NCBI GenBank assembly: GCA_023228875.1
Contig: JALOAG010000001.1
Span: 248,001 to 312,000 of the forward strand
DNA: 64,000 nucleotides
Direction of reading: 5' to 3'
DNA from: Bacteroidia bacterium
GTDB taxonomy: Bacteria > Bacteroidota > Bacteroidia > NS11-12g > UBA955
A program made the position numbers and the translations under genes. The notes beneath the pieces are model-generated. The model was given only the letters and a program-made list of their open reading frames with translations. It ran no database searches and was not told where the DNA came from. Positions 43,389 through 50,890 of this stretch are shown piece by piece (the stretch's first letter is position 1; every line of letters begins with the position of its first letter).

Positions 43389-44930
43389 TTAACCCGCCCA
43401 ATTTTCTCTGTCCAGGCTTCTATATTGAATTGCCTCTGCCAAATGTTCTACTTGGATATCCTTGCTATCTGCCAAGTCAGCAATGGTACGTGCTACTTTG
43501 AGTATTCTATCATAAGCTCTGGCAGAAAGATTTAATCTCTCCATTGCTGTCTTTAGTAATGCTTGTCCAGCCTTTGGAATTGCACACACTTCATGGATTC
43601 TGTTTGATTGTAGCTGAGCGTTACAATAAATTCCCTCCTGTCCTTCATATCTTTGCTTTTGTATTTCTCTAGCTTTTACCACCCTCATTTTTACATCTTT
43701 AGAAGTTTCTGCAGGTTTTTCTCTGTTAGCAAGTTGCTCAAAAGAAACGGGAGTAACTTCAATATGGATATCAATTCTGTCCAGCAAAGGACCTGAAATT
43801 TTACTCAAATATCGTTGCACTACACCGGGTCCGCAAACACAATCTTTTTCAGGATGGTTAAAATATCCACATGGGCAAGGGTTCATGCTTGCCACCAACA
43901 TAAAACTAGAGGGATATTCAACTGTAAACTTTGCCCTACTGATTGTTATCCGTCTTTCTTCTAGTGGCTGTCTTAATACTTCCAATACAGTTCGTTTGAA
44001 TTCGGGTAGTTCATCTAAAAATAGGACCCCATTATGTGCCAAAGAAATTTCACCCGGCTGAGGAATATTACCGCCTCCAACCAGCGCGACATCGCTAACC
44101 GTATGATGTGGCGAGCGAAATGGACGTGTAGCAACAAGAGATGCGTTGTTACCTAACTTTCCGGCAACCGAATGTATTTTAGTAGTTTCAAGCGCCTCTT
44201 GCAATGTCATTGGCGGAAGTATGGTAGGTAATCTTTTGGCTAACATTGTTTTTCCTGCACCGGGTGGTCCAATCAAAATAATATTATGCCCTCCGGCTGC
44301 CGATATCTCCATCGCTCTTTTAATATTCTCTTGTCCTTGCACATCAGCAAAATCAACGTCAAACGAATCGCTCATATTGGCAAAGTCCCCACGTGGATCC
44401 GCAGTTGCAGGTTCGAATTCTCGAACATTATTGAAGAAATCAACTATATCTAGAATGTTCTCCATTCCATACACCTCTAATCCTTTGACAATGGCTGCTT
44501 CTTTTGCATTTTGAATTGGAAGAATAAATCCCTTGAAACCTTCTTTTTTTGCTTGGATTGCAATTGGCAATACACCTTTTATTGGAACAAGACTACCATC
44601 TAATGAAAGTTCACCCATGATTATATAATCCGATATGCTGTCTGAGTTTATTTGTTCTGAAGCAGCAAGCAAAGCAGTTGCAATGGTGGTGTCATAAGCA
44701 GAGCCTTCTTTTTTTAAATCGGCCGGAGCCATGTTGATAACGACTTTTTTTCGCGGCATTGACAACACTGAATTCTTAAAGGCTGTTTCGATCCTTAATT
44801 GACTCTCTTTAACGGCATTGTCCGGCAATCCAACCAAAAAATAACCTACACCGGTACCCAAATTTACTTCAACAGTGATTAAACCTGCATTTACTCCATA
44901 TACTGCAGCGCCAAATGTTTTTATCAGCAT
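43389..44930 (-). CDS. YifB/ComM family AAA+ ATPase (Mg-chelatase-like)
   Basis: This 513-residue protein starts at the ATG at 44930. The N-terminal domain opens with TFGAAVYGVNAGLITVEVNL and GLPDNAVKESQLRIETAF. The AAA+ core has Walker A ILIGPPGAGKTMLAKRLP (about 211-228), LVGGGNIPQPGEISLAHNGV, Walker B LFLDELPEF, and a Cys cluster NPCPCGYFNHPEKDCVCG. The C-terminal part has SARAYDRILKVARTIADL. ComM is a helicase promoting branch migration in natural transformation, which fits with comEC at 1-1897. That link is an inference. A TAnnTTTG element lies 6 nt before the ATG. Confidence 0.93.
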   Translation of the reverse strand: MLIKTFGAAVYGVNAGLITVEVNLGTGVGYFLVGLPDNAVKESQLRIETAFKNSVLSMPRKKVVINMAPADLKKEGSAYDTTIATALLAASEQINSDSISDYIIMGELSLDGSLVPIKGVLPIAIQAKKEGFKGFILPIQNAKEAAIVKGLEVYGMENILDIVDFFNNVREFEPATADPRGDFANMSDSFDVDFADVQGQENIKRAMEISAAGGHNIILIGPPGAGKTMLAKRLPTILPPMTLQEALETTKIHSVAGKLGNNASLVATRPFRSPHHTVSDVALVGGGNIPQPGEISLAHNGVLFLDELPEFKRTVLEVLRQPLEERRITISRAKFTVEYPSSFMLVASMNPCPCGYFNHPEKDCVCGPGVVQRYLSKISGPLLDRIDIHIEVTPVSFEQLANREKPAETSKDVKMRVVKAREIQKQRYEGQEGIYCNAQLQSNRIHEVCAIPKAGQALLKTAMERLNLSARAYDRILKVARTIADLADSKDIQVEHLAEAIQYRSLDRENWAG

Positions 44931-44936
44931 AGGGAA

Positions 44937-44944
44937 CAAAAGTA
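44937..44944 (-). promoter_or_regulatory. -7 element of the comM-like gene, six bases from its ATG
   Basis: The minus strand reads TACTTTTG followed by six bases and the ATG at 44930. It supports that start and implies a nearly leaderless message. Confidence 0.5.
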
Positions 44945-45075
44945 AGAGTTAATTGCCAGAGTAAGATATTGAATTTTAATGATCGACTTTTGTCATAAGA
45001 ATTACACTGTTTCGTTAGCAGCATTGAAGACACGCTTCAATAAATTTTGTTTCATAATGAAAAAAATATAATTGA

Positions 45076-45570
45076 TTAGAATGGCAAGGTTTCAATAAAG
45101 CTTCTATAATCAGTTTGGTGAGATGTTGACATTTGTTTGCATGCTGAACGATAGCTTTCAATTTCAGTATTTGCCAGTGCTTGGTTATTTGCCAAAACAG
45201 CATCTTTGTAATTGTAGAGATGGACTGCGGCACTACCTGTATTAGAAGATTCTAAGGAAATTAAAAAATTTATCATGTTGACAATATTGTCGAGGTGTAC
45301 TTGAGACAATGTATAAGTATCAGAACCTCCGCTGCATTTAGGATCTCCCCAAAAAGAGCATGTGCAATTACAAGGTGCTTCTGTCGCACTGCATGTTCCT
45401 GCTTTGCAAGTTACGGTACAACAATTTGGTGTTGTAGGTGAATTTTCTTCTGTGTTTTGCTCTGTTACTTCCTTACCAGAAACAGTCTTATCTTTGTTAC
45501 AGGAAGAATACGTCATCATGCCACCTGCTATTAAGGCGGTTATAGTAAACGATAAAATTAAATTTTTCAT
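45076..45570 (-). CDS. Cysteine-rich lipoprotein, function unknown
   Basis: This 164-residue lipoprotein has signal IAGGMMTYSSC with the lipidated Cys at residue 24. An acidic/Thr linker is followed by a dense cysteine segment at 50-79 with Cys at 50, 51, 55, 60, 67, 69, 71 and 79 (spacing includes CNCTC), which could bind metal or form disulfides. A helical C-terminal half (about 88-162) contains one further Cys at 144. The gene is preceded by a long leader that is nearly identical to the one before the secreted protein at 48020-48487. I recognise no family. Confidence 0.7.
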   Translation of the reverse strand: MKNLILSFTITALIAGGMMTYSSCNKDKTVSGKEVTEQNTEENSPTTPNCCTVTCKAGTCSATEAPCNCTCSFWGDPKCSGGSDTYTLSQVHLDNIVNMINFLISLESSNTGSAAVHLYNYKDAVLANNQALANTEIESYRSACKQMSTSHQTDYRSFIETLPF

Positions 45571-45596
45571 TTTTGTATTTTTTAAGTTTTACTTGT

Positions 45597-45613
45597 GAGA
45601 AATGCCGTTTCTC
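45597..45613 (-). promoter_or_regulatory. Leader hairpin near the start codon, copy A
   Basis: As RNA this reads GAGAAACGGCATTTCTC: a 6-bp stem with loop CGGCA, ending 26 nt before the ATG. Copy B has the same structure at the same distance, with one base of the stem changed. Confidence 0.5.
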
Positions 45614-45886
45614 TTTTCGGGGTACTCCTTTTCATTGGTTTGGTGCTTCGTAGCCTTTCACCTTTTATGCCCCTTTGTCTGTTGCAGAGTTGGAGTTAAT
45701 TTTTGTTTTTGGCTTTTCTTGTTTTTAAGCCTTTGTTTTTACTCCTCTTTGCCTAGAATTGCTCCGATTTGGTAGTTTTCCCCCACCGCTTTTCTTTTGC
45801 CTCAAACTGCCTTGGTTTCACAAAACCTTTCGATAAATTGCCGCCAATTGTTATTTTTAATACCTTAAGTAAGGTTATTTAGTGAA

Positions 45887-45894
45887 CGAAAATA
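45887..45894 (-). promoter_or_regulatory. Degenerate -7 element at the far end of leader copy A
   Basis: The minus strand reads TATTTTCG, one base off TAnnTTTG. Its position matches the intact TACTTTTG of copy B, so this promoter may be weaker or decayed. Confidence 0.4.
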
Positions 45895-45905
45895 GCCTAT
45901 TTATT

Positions 45906-46196
45906 CAAGGAGATGAATAATGCAAATTTGCTTACAAACAAATTATCAATAGTTGTATTATCTCAATAAAGTCTATTCTCCTTACGCCCTTTGTGGCATT
46001 GCCAAGCCATTTGCTATAGCTCATTGCTCTTTTCTTTTTTTAATTGCTGTTTTCGCTGAAGTGATAGGGCGTTTATATTATTGTTTTGGGCTGAAAGCTG
46101 AAATTTCTTTTGTCTGCGCTGTTTTCTCTATAAAATATTCACCTCTTACGAAATGGGAAGCCTCTTTTACCCGAAATATGCTTTTCCCACTGCTTG
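45906..46196. other. Gene-free stretch between the leader repeat and the CxxC protein gene
   Basis: No convincing gene is seen in these 291 bases. A plus-strand frame opening with TTG (45953-46234) runs through it but overlaps the end of the CxxC gene and has no recognisable features. Short minus-strand frames are also present. A small palindrome, TGGCATTGCCA, lies near 46001-46011. The stretch may hold the end of the upstream operon transcript or a decayed gene. I saw no T-tract terminator. Confidence 0.5.
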
Positions 46197-46700
46197 TTAT
46201 CTGTCAAAATAATTTAAGACAAGATTTGTTGTAACATCTAAGTATATTACGAGAGGGCTTTTATTGAATAGTTCCTTTGCCTTGTACTCATATTTTTTCT
46301 TAGGTGTTTCAAGTCTTATTATACTGTTATTTATATCTAAGTTATCCATGTGAATAAACTTGAATTTGATGTTCTTATGTCCGTACCCCAGTCTGATATT
46401 TTGTTTTAATATAATCAATTCGTTCTTTGTCCCGTAAAAGTAAAGATAAATCAAAGAGTCAAAATTATTGTGATAATTTTCATAATATGCTACTGCGGTA
46501 TTCATGCAAGGCTTGCAAAATAAGCTGCCCGAAAATACATAAAAGGAGTTACTGTCAACTTGTATTTCAACAATTGAATTAGATTTTGTTTCTTCTGTGA
46601 TTTGACTACTCTTGCCGCCAATTAAAATTATATCGATAAAAGAGTAAAGCAGGCTCATACTCAATGTTATCAGTCTTGCTCCAATTTTTTCGTTTTTCAT
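46197..46700 (-). CDS. Membrane-anchored CxxC (thioredoxin-like) protein
   Basis: This protein has 167 residues from the ATG at 46700; ATG 46709 and 46658 are alternatives. It has a basic start and a hydrophobic segment (LITLSMSLLYSFIDIILIGG) acting as signal or anchor. A beta strand ending FYVFSGSLFCKPCMN then places a CKPC redox motif where thioredoxin-like folds carry it. The following YLYFYGTKNELIILKQN and SPLVIYLDVTTNLVLNYF fit later strands. The 5' end overlaps the upstream lipoprotein gene by about 95 nt in another frame, which is unusually long. The thioredoxin assignment is from motif and context only. Confidence 0.6.
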   Translation of the reverse strand: MKNEKIGARLITLSMSLLYSFIDIILIGGKSSQITEETKSNSIVEIQVDSNSFYVFSGSLFCKPCMNTAVAYYENYHNNFDSLIYLYFYGTKNELIILKQNIRLGYGHKNIKFKFIHMDNLDINNSIIRLETPKKKYEYKAKELFNKSPLVIYLDVTTNLVLNYFDR

Positions 46701-48018
46701 AATATTCATCTGTCGTAATTTGTTCTTCAATATTGGGGTTTAATACATAATACACAAAAGAATCTAATTCTAATTGATAGCTGAATAATACTAAACCTTT
46801 ATCTGACAAGGGGGTAAAAATGGCAGAGGTGTTAATAAAATGACTTTGGCTGTTAAACATGTAATTAGGCTTGTTAGGAAATGGTAAATTCTCATGCAAT
46901 AAGGTTAAGTTGCCATTAATAAACTTACAAACAGTAACGTAGGTAGGGGGGTGATTAACATTGATAATGCTATTTTTCCAAACTATGGCAAAGCATGAAT
47001 CTGAAGGTGCTCCAATCTCAAAAAACTCTCTTATCCTTGAGAAGTTTCTAGACCAACTGAACGTTAGTTTCTTGATTAAATCGGCATGAATATATCGTGA
47101 TAAAGATTGCATATATTTTATGGAATCCAATGGTAAGGGTTTCCATTGTGGATGTTTGGAAAGCGAAGGTTCAATATCTGTTTCCGTTTCAATATTTTTA
47201 TCAGTATCAACCACAAATATTTTTCCGCTATAACCATCAGTATATATCAATTTGCCATGAATAAAATTGGCAAAGTATTGGCGATTGATATAGCTCATTC
47301 CAATCATTTCTATATTTAGCGGGTGAATTTTGCTTCTGATACCGTTTTCCCAATCAAAAATAAACCATCCTCCTTTCTCTGGAAACTTTTGTTTTAGAGT
47401 ATCTGAAATATATGACAAGTCTCTGTAGTGTAGGATTGTAAAACTGCCGTCTTCTTCAATTTTAAATTTAAAAGGTCGGTAATACGTGTTTTCTAACTTA
47501 TCAAAATTAAAGAATCTTGCAACTTTAAAACTATCATTAGTACTGTTATACTTAATTCTCATTATTCCATGCTGATATAAAACAAACAATTCATTGTTCT
47601 TAAAGATGGCATCTTCAATTTTGTTGACCCTTGCGTCTGTTGGTAGGTCAATGTAATGCTTGCGTCTTAAAGTAATAGCATTTGAAGATTCTGTACTATA
47701 ATCAAATATTGTGAGCAACAGTTTGTCATTAATGTCATCTAGATATAGACTGCTGTATGCATTCAAAATCATAAACTTTGTGGAATCATAAGTGGTAATA
47801 TAGAAATCAGGGTAACCCAGATGAAAAAAAGATAGAACTCGGACTTCAGGTCTTTTGTATATGTCGGAAAGTACAAAAGCACAAACAGTATCTTCACTTT
47901 CTGTAACTTTGTTATCATCTAATGAAACAGAATTTCCCGTTTTGTTTGTATATCCACAACTGATACATAAAAGGATGGTCGCATTTAATACGACCTTCCT
48001 AATTTGAATAAATTTCAT
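46606..48018 (-). CDS. Lipoprotein, probable beta-propeller (DUF4221/TolB-like), function unknown
   Basis: This 470-residue lipoprotein has signal LNATILLCISC with the lipidated Cys near 21. The remainder is rich in beta strands with recurring patterns of the type hydrophobic-Asp/Asn-hydrophobic (KLLLTIFDYSTESS, ELFVLYQHGIMRIKYN, GSFTILHYRDLSYI, KLIYTDGYSGKIFVVDT). This is like the six-bladed propeller lipoproteins of Bacteroidota. It lies 1 nt after the secreted 155-residue protein gene and runs into the CxxC gene. The propeller reading is an inference; no catalytic residues can be proposed. Confidence 0.65.
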   Translation of the reverse strand: MKFIQIRKVVLNATILLCISCGYTNKTGNSVSLDDNKVTESEDTVCAFVLSDIYKRPEVRVLSFFHLGYPDFYITTYDSTKFMILNAYSSLYLDDINDKLLLTIFDYSTESSNAITLRRKHYIDLPTDARVNKIEDAIFKNNELFVLYQHGIMRIKYNSTNDSFKVARFFNFDKLENTYYRPFKFKIEEDGSFTILHYRDLSYISDTLKQKFPEKGGWFIFDWENGIRSKIHPLNIEMIGMSYINRQYFANFIHGKLIYTDGYSGKIFVVDTDKNIETETDIEPSLSKHPQWKPLPLDSIKYMQSLSRYIHADLIKKLTFSWSRNFSRIREFFEIGAPSDSCFAIVWKNSIINVNHPPTYVTVCKFINGNLTLLHENLPFPNKPNYMFNSQSHFINTSAIFTPLSDKGLVLFSYQLELDSFVYYVLNPNIEEQITTDEYYEKRKNWSKTDNIEYEPALLFYRYNFNWRQE

Positions 48019-48019
48019 A

Positions 48020-48487
48020 TTATATCATTTCTTGTACAGTGATATTAACTAAATCAGAGTTTACGCTGTCAACTTGCCAGGTGAATTTAAAAACAATACT
48101 TTCACTTGTTTCACTGTGTACGTAAGTTCTGAAGATAGTGCCAGTGTTTGTGCCACTATTAAACTGAAGCATAATATATGAGATAGTATTATCCAGTCCC
48201 ATAGCTCCTTCATTTGGGATCCATGGAATTACAATAGCGTTTGGACAGAGGCTTCTTAGTTCGGCAGTTGTGGGACATTTAGTAGAACCACTTCCAGAAC
48301 AAGATGCTGTAATGGTAGATTCCTCAGTGCTGGGTACATAATCTGATATGTAAACATTCCTATTAAGGTCTCCTTGGTTTGTTCCTTTTCCTAGGGTAAT
48401 AACAACTAATCCGTAACTAGGCATTGAGAAAAGAAGTGTGAATAGACTGACTCCAATTGACATTAAAATGTTTTTCTTGATTCTCAT
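48020..48487 (-). CDS. Secreted 155-residue protein, function unknown
   Basis: This protein has a signal peptide (NILMSIGVSLFTLLFSMPSYG) and then about 130 residues with three cysteines (63, 71, 81), a Ser/Thr-rich loop around the first two, and beta-rich sequence to the end (SYIMLQFNSGTNTGTIFRTY, SIVFKFTWQVDSV). The first gene of a three-gene operon, it is preceded by leader repeat copy B. No family recognised. The position, directly before a propeller lipoprotein, resembles NVEALA-type small secreted proteins in Bacteroides, but no NVEALA motif is present. Confidence 0.65.
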   Translation of the reverse strand: MRIKKNILMSIGVSLFTLLFSMPSYGLVVITLGKGTNQGDLNRNVYISDYVPSTEESTITASCSGSGSTKCPTTAELRSLCPNAIVIPWIPNEGAMGLDNTISYIMLQFNSGTNTGTIFRTYVHSETSESIVFKFTWQVDSVNSDLVNITVQEMI

Positions 48488-48513
48488 TTTTGTATTTTTT
48501 AGGTTTTACTTGT

Positions 48514-48530
48514 GAGAACTGCCGTTTCTC
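48514..48530 (-). promoter_or_regulatory. Leader hairpin near the start codon, copy B
   Basis: As RNA this reads GAGAAACGGCAGTTCTC: a 5-bp stem, 26 nt before the ATG, matching copy A in place and shape. No Shine-Dalgarno follows; the bases before the ATG are A-rich. Confidence 0.5.
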
Positions 48531-48791
48531 TTTTCGGGGTACTCTTTTTTATCGGCTTGGTGCTTAGTAGCCTTTCACCTTTTGTGACCTTATGTCTGTT
48601 GCAGAGTTGGAGTGATTGTTTGTTTTGGCTTTTCTTGTTTTTAAGCCTTTGTTTTTACTCCTCTTTGCCTTGAATTGCTCCGATTTGGTAGTTTTCCCCC
48701 ACCGCTTTTCTTTTGCCTCAAACTGCCTTGTTTCACAAAACCTTTCGACAAATTGCCGCCAATTGTTTACTTTAAGTATCCTAAAGTGAAA

Positions 48792-48799
48792 CAAAAGTA
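48792..48799 (-). promoter_or_regulatory. -7 element at the far end of leader copy B
   Basis: The minus strand reads TACTTTTG, a full TAnnTTTG match, 304 nt upstream of the ATG at 48487. It implies a leader of about 300 nt for the operon. Confidence 0.5.
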
Positions 48800-48860
48800 G
48801 GCATTTATTGAAGATGAGAGTTTAGATTGTGATTATCTTTTAACTGATATTATCTCTTTG

Positions 48861-50750
48861 TCAATAGAACTTATTTTGTTCAAGTCTGTTGAAGAAGGTC
48901 CAAATCAAGTGTTTGAGATTGTTATTCAAATCATTCTCGAGATAACTTTTTTCAGAAAATGGAATATCGAGTTTGTAATATTGTTTTGGAAAAAATCTGA
49001 ATTTTTTCTCGTTCAAAGAGCTTATGCTCAACATGTGCTCTTCCTCTATAATATGATAAGAGCCATACATTTCAAAAAATGCCATTCCCTTTGTTGAGTC
49101 ATCAAAGATACTATTTCCTAAAGAAAAGAAACTGTCGGGATAGTTACATAAATTCAAAATTGATGGCATAATGTCTAATTGTTGGATTATCCTGTTGTTA
49201 ATACCGGGTTTTATCTCTCCCGAAGGGTCGTATATCATACAAAAGAGCTCCATTTGTCCCTTAGACGAATAGAAGTAATCATTGTCTGCATTCGCAGTAT
49301 GATCTCCAATTAATATATAAATAGTATTTTCATTGTCAGGAGATTTTGCTCTTTCAGAAAAAAAGAGTTTTAAAGAATAGTCAGTATAAGCAATGCTTTT
49401 GAGCATTGGATTAGAAATGCCTGGAAGGGACAGTTCAATCTCTTTAGGGATTTTATAGGGTGGATGAGAAGACAATGTAAATACTGTGCTAAAGTAGGGT
49501 TGATGCTTGTGTGCTAACTCTTGATTAAAATAGTGAAGGTAATAGTGGTCATATATTCCCCAGTTTCCATCATATTCCTTCTCTTTGTTACCTGTGAATT
49601 GATTGATGCCAAAATATTCAATTGCACCGGCTTTTTTCAAAAAACTTTCAAAACCCATCGTGCCGTTGGCTGCGCCATGATAGAAAGAGCAGTTGTATCC
49701 CTCTTTATTCAAATAATATTGGATACCTCGAATTATATTGGCTTGATACCAAGAATAAATAAAGGGTTGTTGTAATAACGAAGGCAGGGATGCAAAAAGT
49801 GCGGGCACTGCATCAATAGATTTCGTCCCGTTAGCATAGCAGTTGGGGAACACTAAACATGATTTGGAAAAACTATCAATAAAAGGTGTTACAGAAATAC
49901 TTTGGTTTGGTGTTTCAGTCATAAAACCAATCCGATTGCGACCGAAACTTTCTAAGATAACTAGTACAATATTCTTTTTGCCATTAACTATTTTCTTGTG
50001 CTTGTAGTTTTTTATATATGAATTGTCAGAAAGGTTGCTCGTTATCTGTGTTTGAAATGGGTTAACAGGTTTGTCGGATTCGAGAGAGCTGATAATTTGA
50101 AAAGGTGTATTCAATGCCAGTGCTTCCAATCCCGATTCAACAAATTTTGACGCATCTACACTACGGAGTGGTTTCAGACCAACACTACCCCTCATCCCGA
50201 GAATGGAAATAAGTATCATGAAAAACAAATGAGGAATGTCCCGGTAAGTAAATTTTTCCAGCTTCTGATTCTGTATTTTGGGGTACCATTTTCCAGCTAT
50301 AAATAATAATAATACAAGAATAGCAAGGAGATACCAATAATTCAGAAAATAACTTCCAATCGGATTGGCGCTGTCTGTAAGCATGTAAAAGAGCTCTTTT
50401 CCCGTTCGCTTATGCGAATAATTAAAATATGCGGAGTCAATTAAATTAAGCAGAATACCGACCCCAATAATGACAAGGAAGTAAATTTTGGCACACCATT
50501 GTGCACTTTGTTTAATTTTAAAATTAAATGGTAGCAGATGAAAAATAATGAAAGGTGAGAACGCATAAAAAATATAAACACAATCAAACAAAATTCCGGA
50601 AAATAGGGCTTTTGAGATTTGGACAAAACCAAAATGGCTAAAAGCGCTCCAATTAAATATGAAGAAGATGATTCTGCTGATTTCAAAAATAACGAGTGAT
50701 AATAAAATACTGTACATCAGTATCTTACGTATGTAACTCCTATGTTTCAT
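48861..50750 (-). CDS. LTA synthase-like sulfatase-fold phosphotransferase
   Basis: This is a 629-residue membrane enzyme. Five N-terminal helices span about residues 10-185. The periplasmic alkaline-phosphatase/sulfatase fold starts around 255 with NIVLVILESFGRNRIG (metal-binding Glu), has the nucleophile Thr in YANGTKSIDAVPALFASLP, an HGAANGTMGFESFLKKAG region, FTLSSHPPYKIP, and IGDHTANADNDYFYS with metal ligands. Members transfer phosphoglycerol or phosphoethanolamine to surface glycans or lipids. In this Gram-negative lineage the substrate is unknown. The 3' end is 48 nt from the leader repeat. Upstream on the minus strand, CACTTTTG (50768-50775) is one base off the promoter consensus. 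Confidence 0.88.
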   Translation of the reverse strand: MKHRSYIRKILMYSILLSLVIFEISRIIFFIFNWSAFSHFGFVQISKALFSGILFDCVYIFYAFSPFIIFHLLPFNFKIKQSAQWCAKIYFLVIIGVGILLNLIDSAYFNYSHKRTGKELFYMLTDSANPIGSYFLNYWYLLAILVLLLFIAGKWYPKIQNQKLEKFTYRDIPHLFFMILISILGMRGSVGLKPLRSVDASKFVESGLEALALNTPFQIISSLESDKPVNPFQTQITSNLSDNSYIKNYKHKKIVNGKKNIVLVILESFGRNRIGFMTETPNQSISVTPFIDSFSKSCLVFPNCYANGTKSIDAVPALFASLPSLLQQPFIYSWYQANIIRGIQYYLNKEGYNCSFYHGAANGTMGFESFLKKAGAIEYFGINQFTGNKEKEYDGNWGIYDHYYLHYFNQELAHKHQPYFSTVFTLSSHPPYKIPKEIELSLPGISNPMLKSIAYTDYSLKLFFSERAKSPDNENTIYILIGDHTANADNDYFYSSKGQMELFCMIYDPSGEIKPGINNRIIQQLDIMPSILNLCNYPDSFFSLGNSIFDDSTKGMAFFEMYGSYHIIEEEHMLSISSLNEKKFRFFPKQYYKLDIPFSEKSYLENDLNNNLKHLIWTFFNRLEQNKFY

Positions 50751-50823
50751 GTGTAGAATTGTCAGGGCAAAAGTGCGAGTAAAAACCGTATCAAAAAAGA
50801 CAAAAAAAAAATTCTATAAACCG

Positions 50824-50854
50824 TTTGTTTAGAAAAATAAGATTCTTACCTTTG
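50824..50854 (+). promoter_or_regulatory. Promoter of the str-S10-spc ribosomal operon
   Basis: TTTG at 50824-50827 and TACCTTTG at 50847-50854 are 19 nt apart, an excellent Bacteroidota promoter. The leader to rpsL is about 30 nt, with no obvious hairpin. Confidence 0.7.
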
Positions 50855-50890
50855 CCGTCCTTTTTTTAGACAACTGGAAAATACTGAAAT

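Larger units (their letters stand above)
45568..45905 (-). repeat. Leader repeat, copy A (5' region of the cysteine-rich lipoprotein gene)
   Basis: This segment matches 48485-48813 in the same orientation at roughly 85-90 percent by eye. The match begins at the start codon itself and reaches past a promoter-like element (45887-45894). The best-kept part is about 45705-45850, with only a handful of changes. Oriented with the gene, it would be a 5' leader of about 310 nt. A short hairpin (45597-45613) lies 26 nt before the ATG. A reading frame present in copy B is broken here by a one-base insertion and a stop, so protein coding is unlikely. Confidence 0.8.
48485..48813 (-). repeat. Leader repeat, copy B (5' region of the secreted-protein operon)
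   Basis: This is the partner of 45568-45905, again starting at the start codon and ending just beyond a TAnnTTTG promoter element. It contains a 76-codon basic frame (48564-48794, TTG start) that is not maintained in copy A. Strongly conserved blocks on the transcript strand include GGCGGCAATTT, GAGGCAAAAGAAAAGCGGTG and CAACTCTGCAACAGACA. The most likely reading is a transcribed regulatory leader. A mobile or dispersed repeat cannot be excluded from two copies. Confidence 0.8.

Noticed and set aside
45024..45040. 6-bp inverted repeat TTGAAG/CTTCAA as a terminator for the Cys-rich lipoprotein gene
   Set aside because: On the strand of the gene it is not followed by a T-run; the T-rich side is on the plus strand where no gene ends.
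45015..45233. Minus-strand 72-codon frame
   Set aside because: It overlaps most of the C-terminal coding part of the Cys-rich lipoprotein in another frame and lacks any signal or motif.
45953..46234. Plus-strand 93-codon frame with hydrophobic and Cys-containing sequence
   Set aside because: TTG start, no promoter or ribosome-binding context, overlaps the end of the minus-strand CxxC gene, and lies in a stretch where frames on both strands look decayed.
48564..48794. Minus-strand basic 76-codon frame inside leader copy B
   Set aside because: The frame is broken by an insertion and a stop in the otherwise near-identical copy A, so it was treated as part of a noncoding leader.
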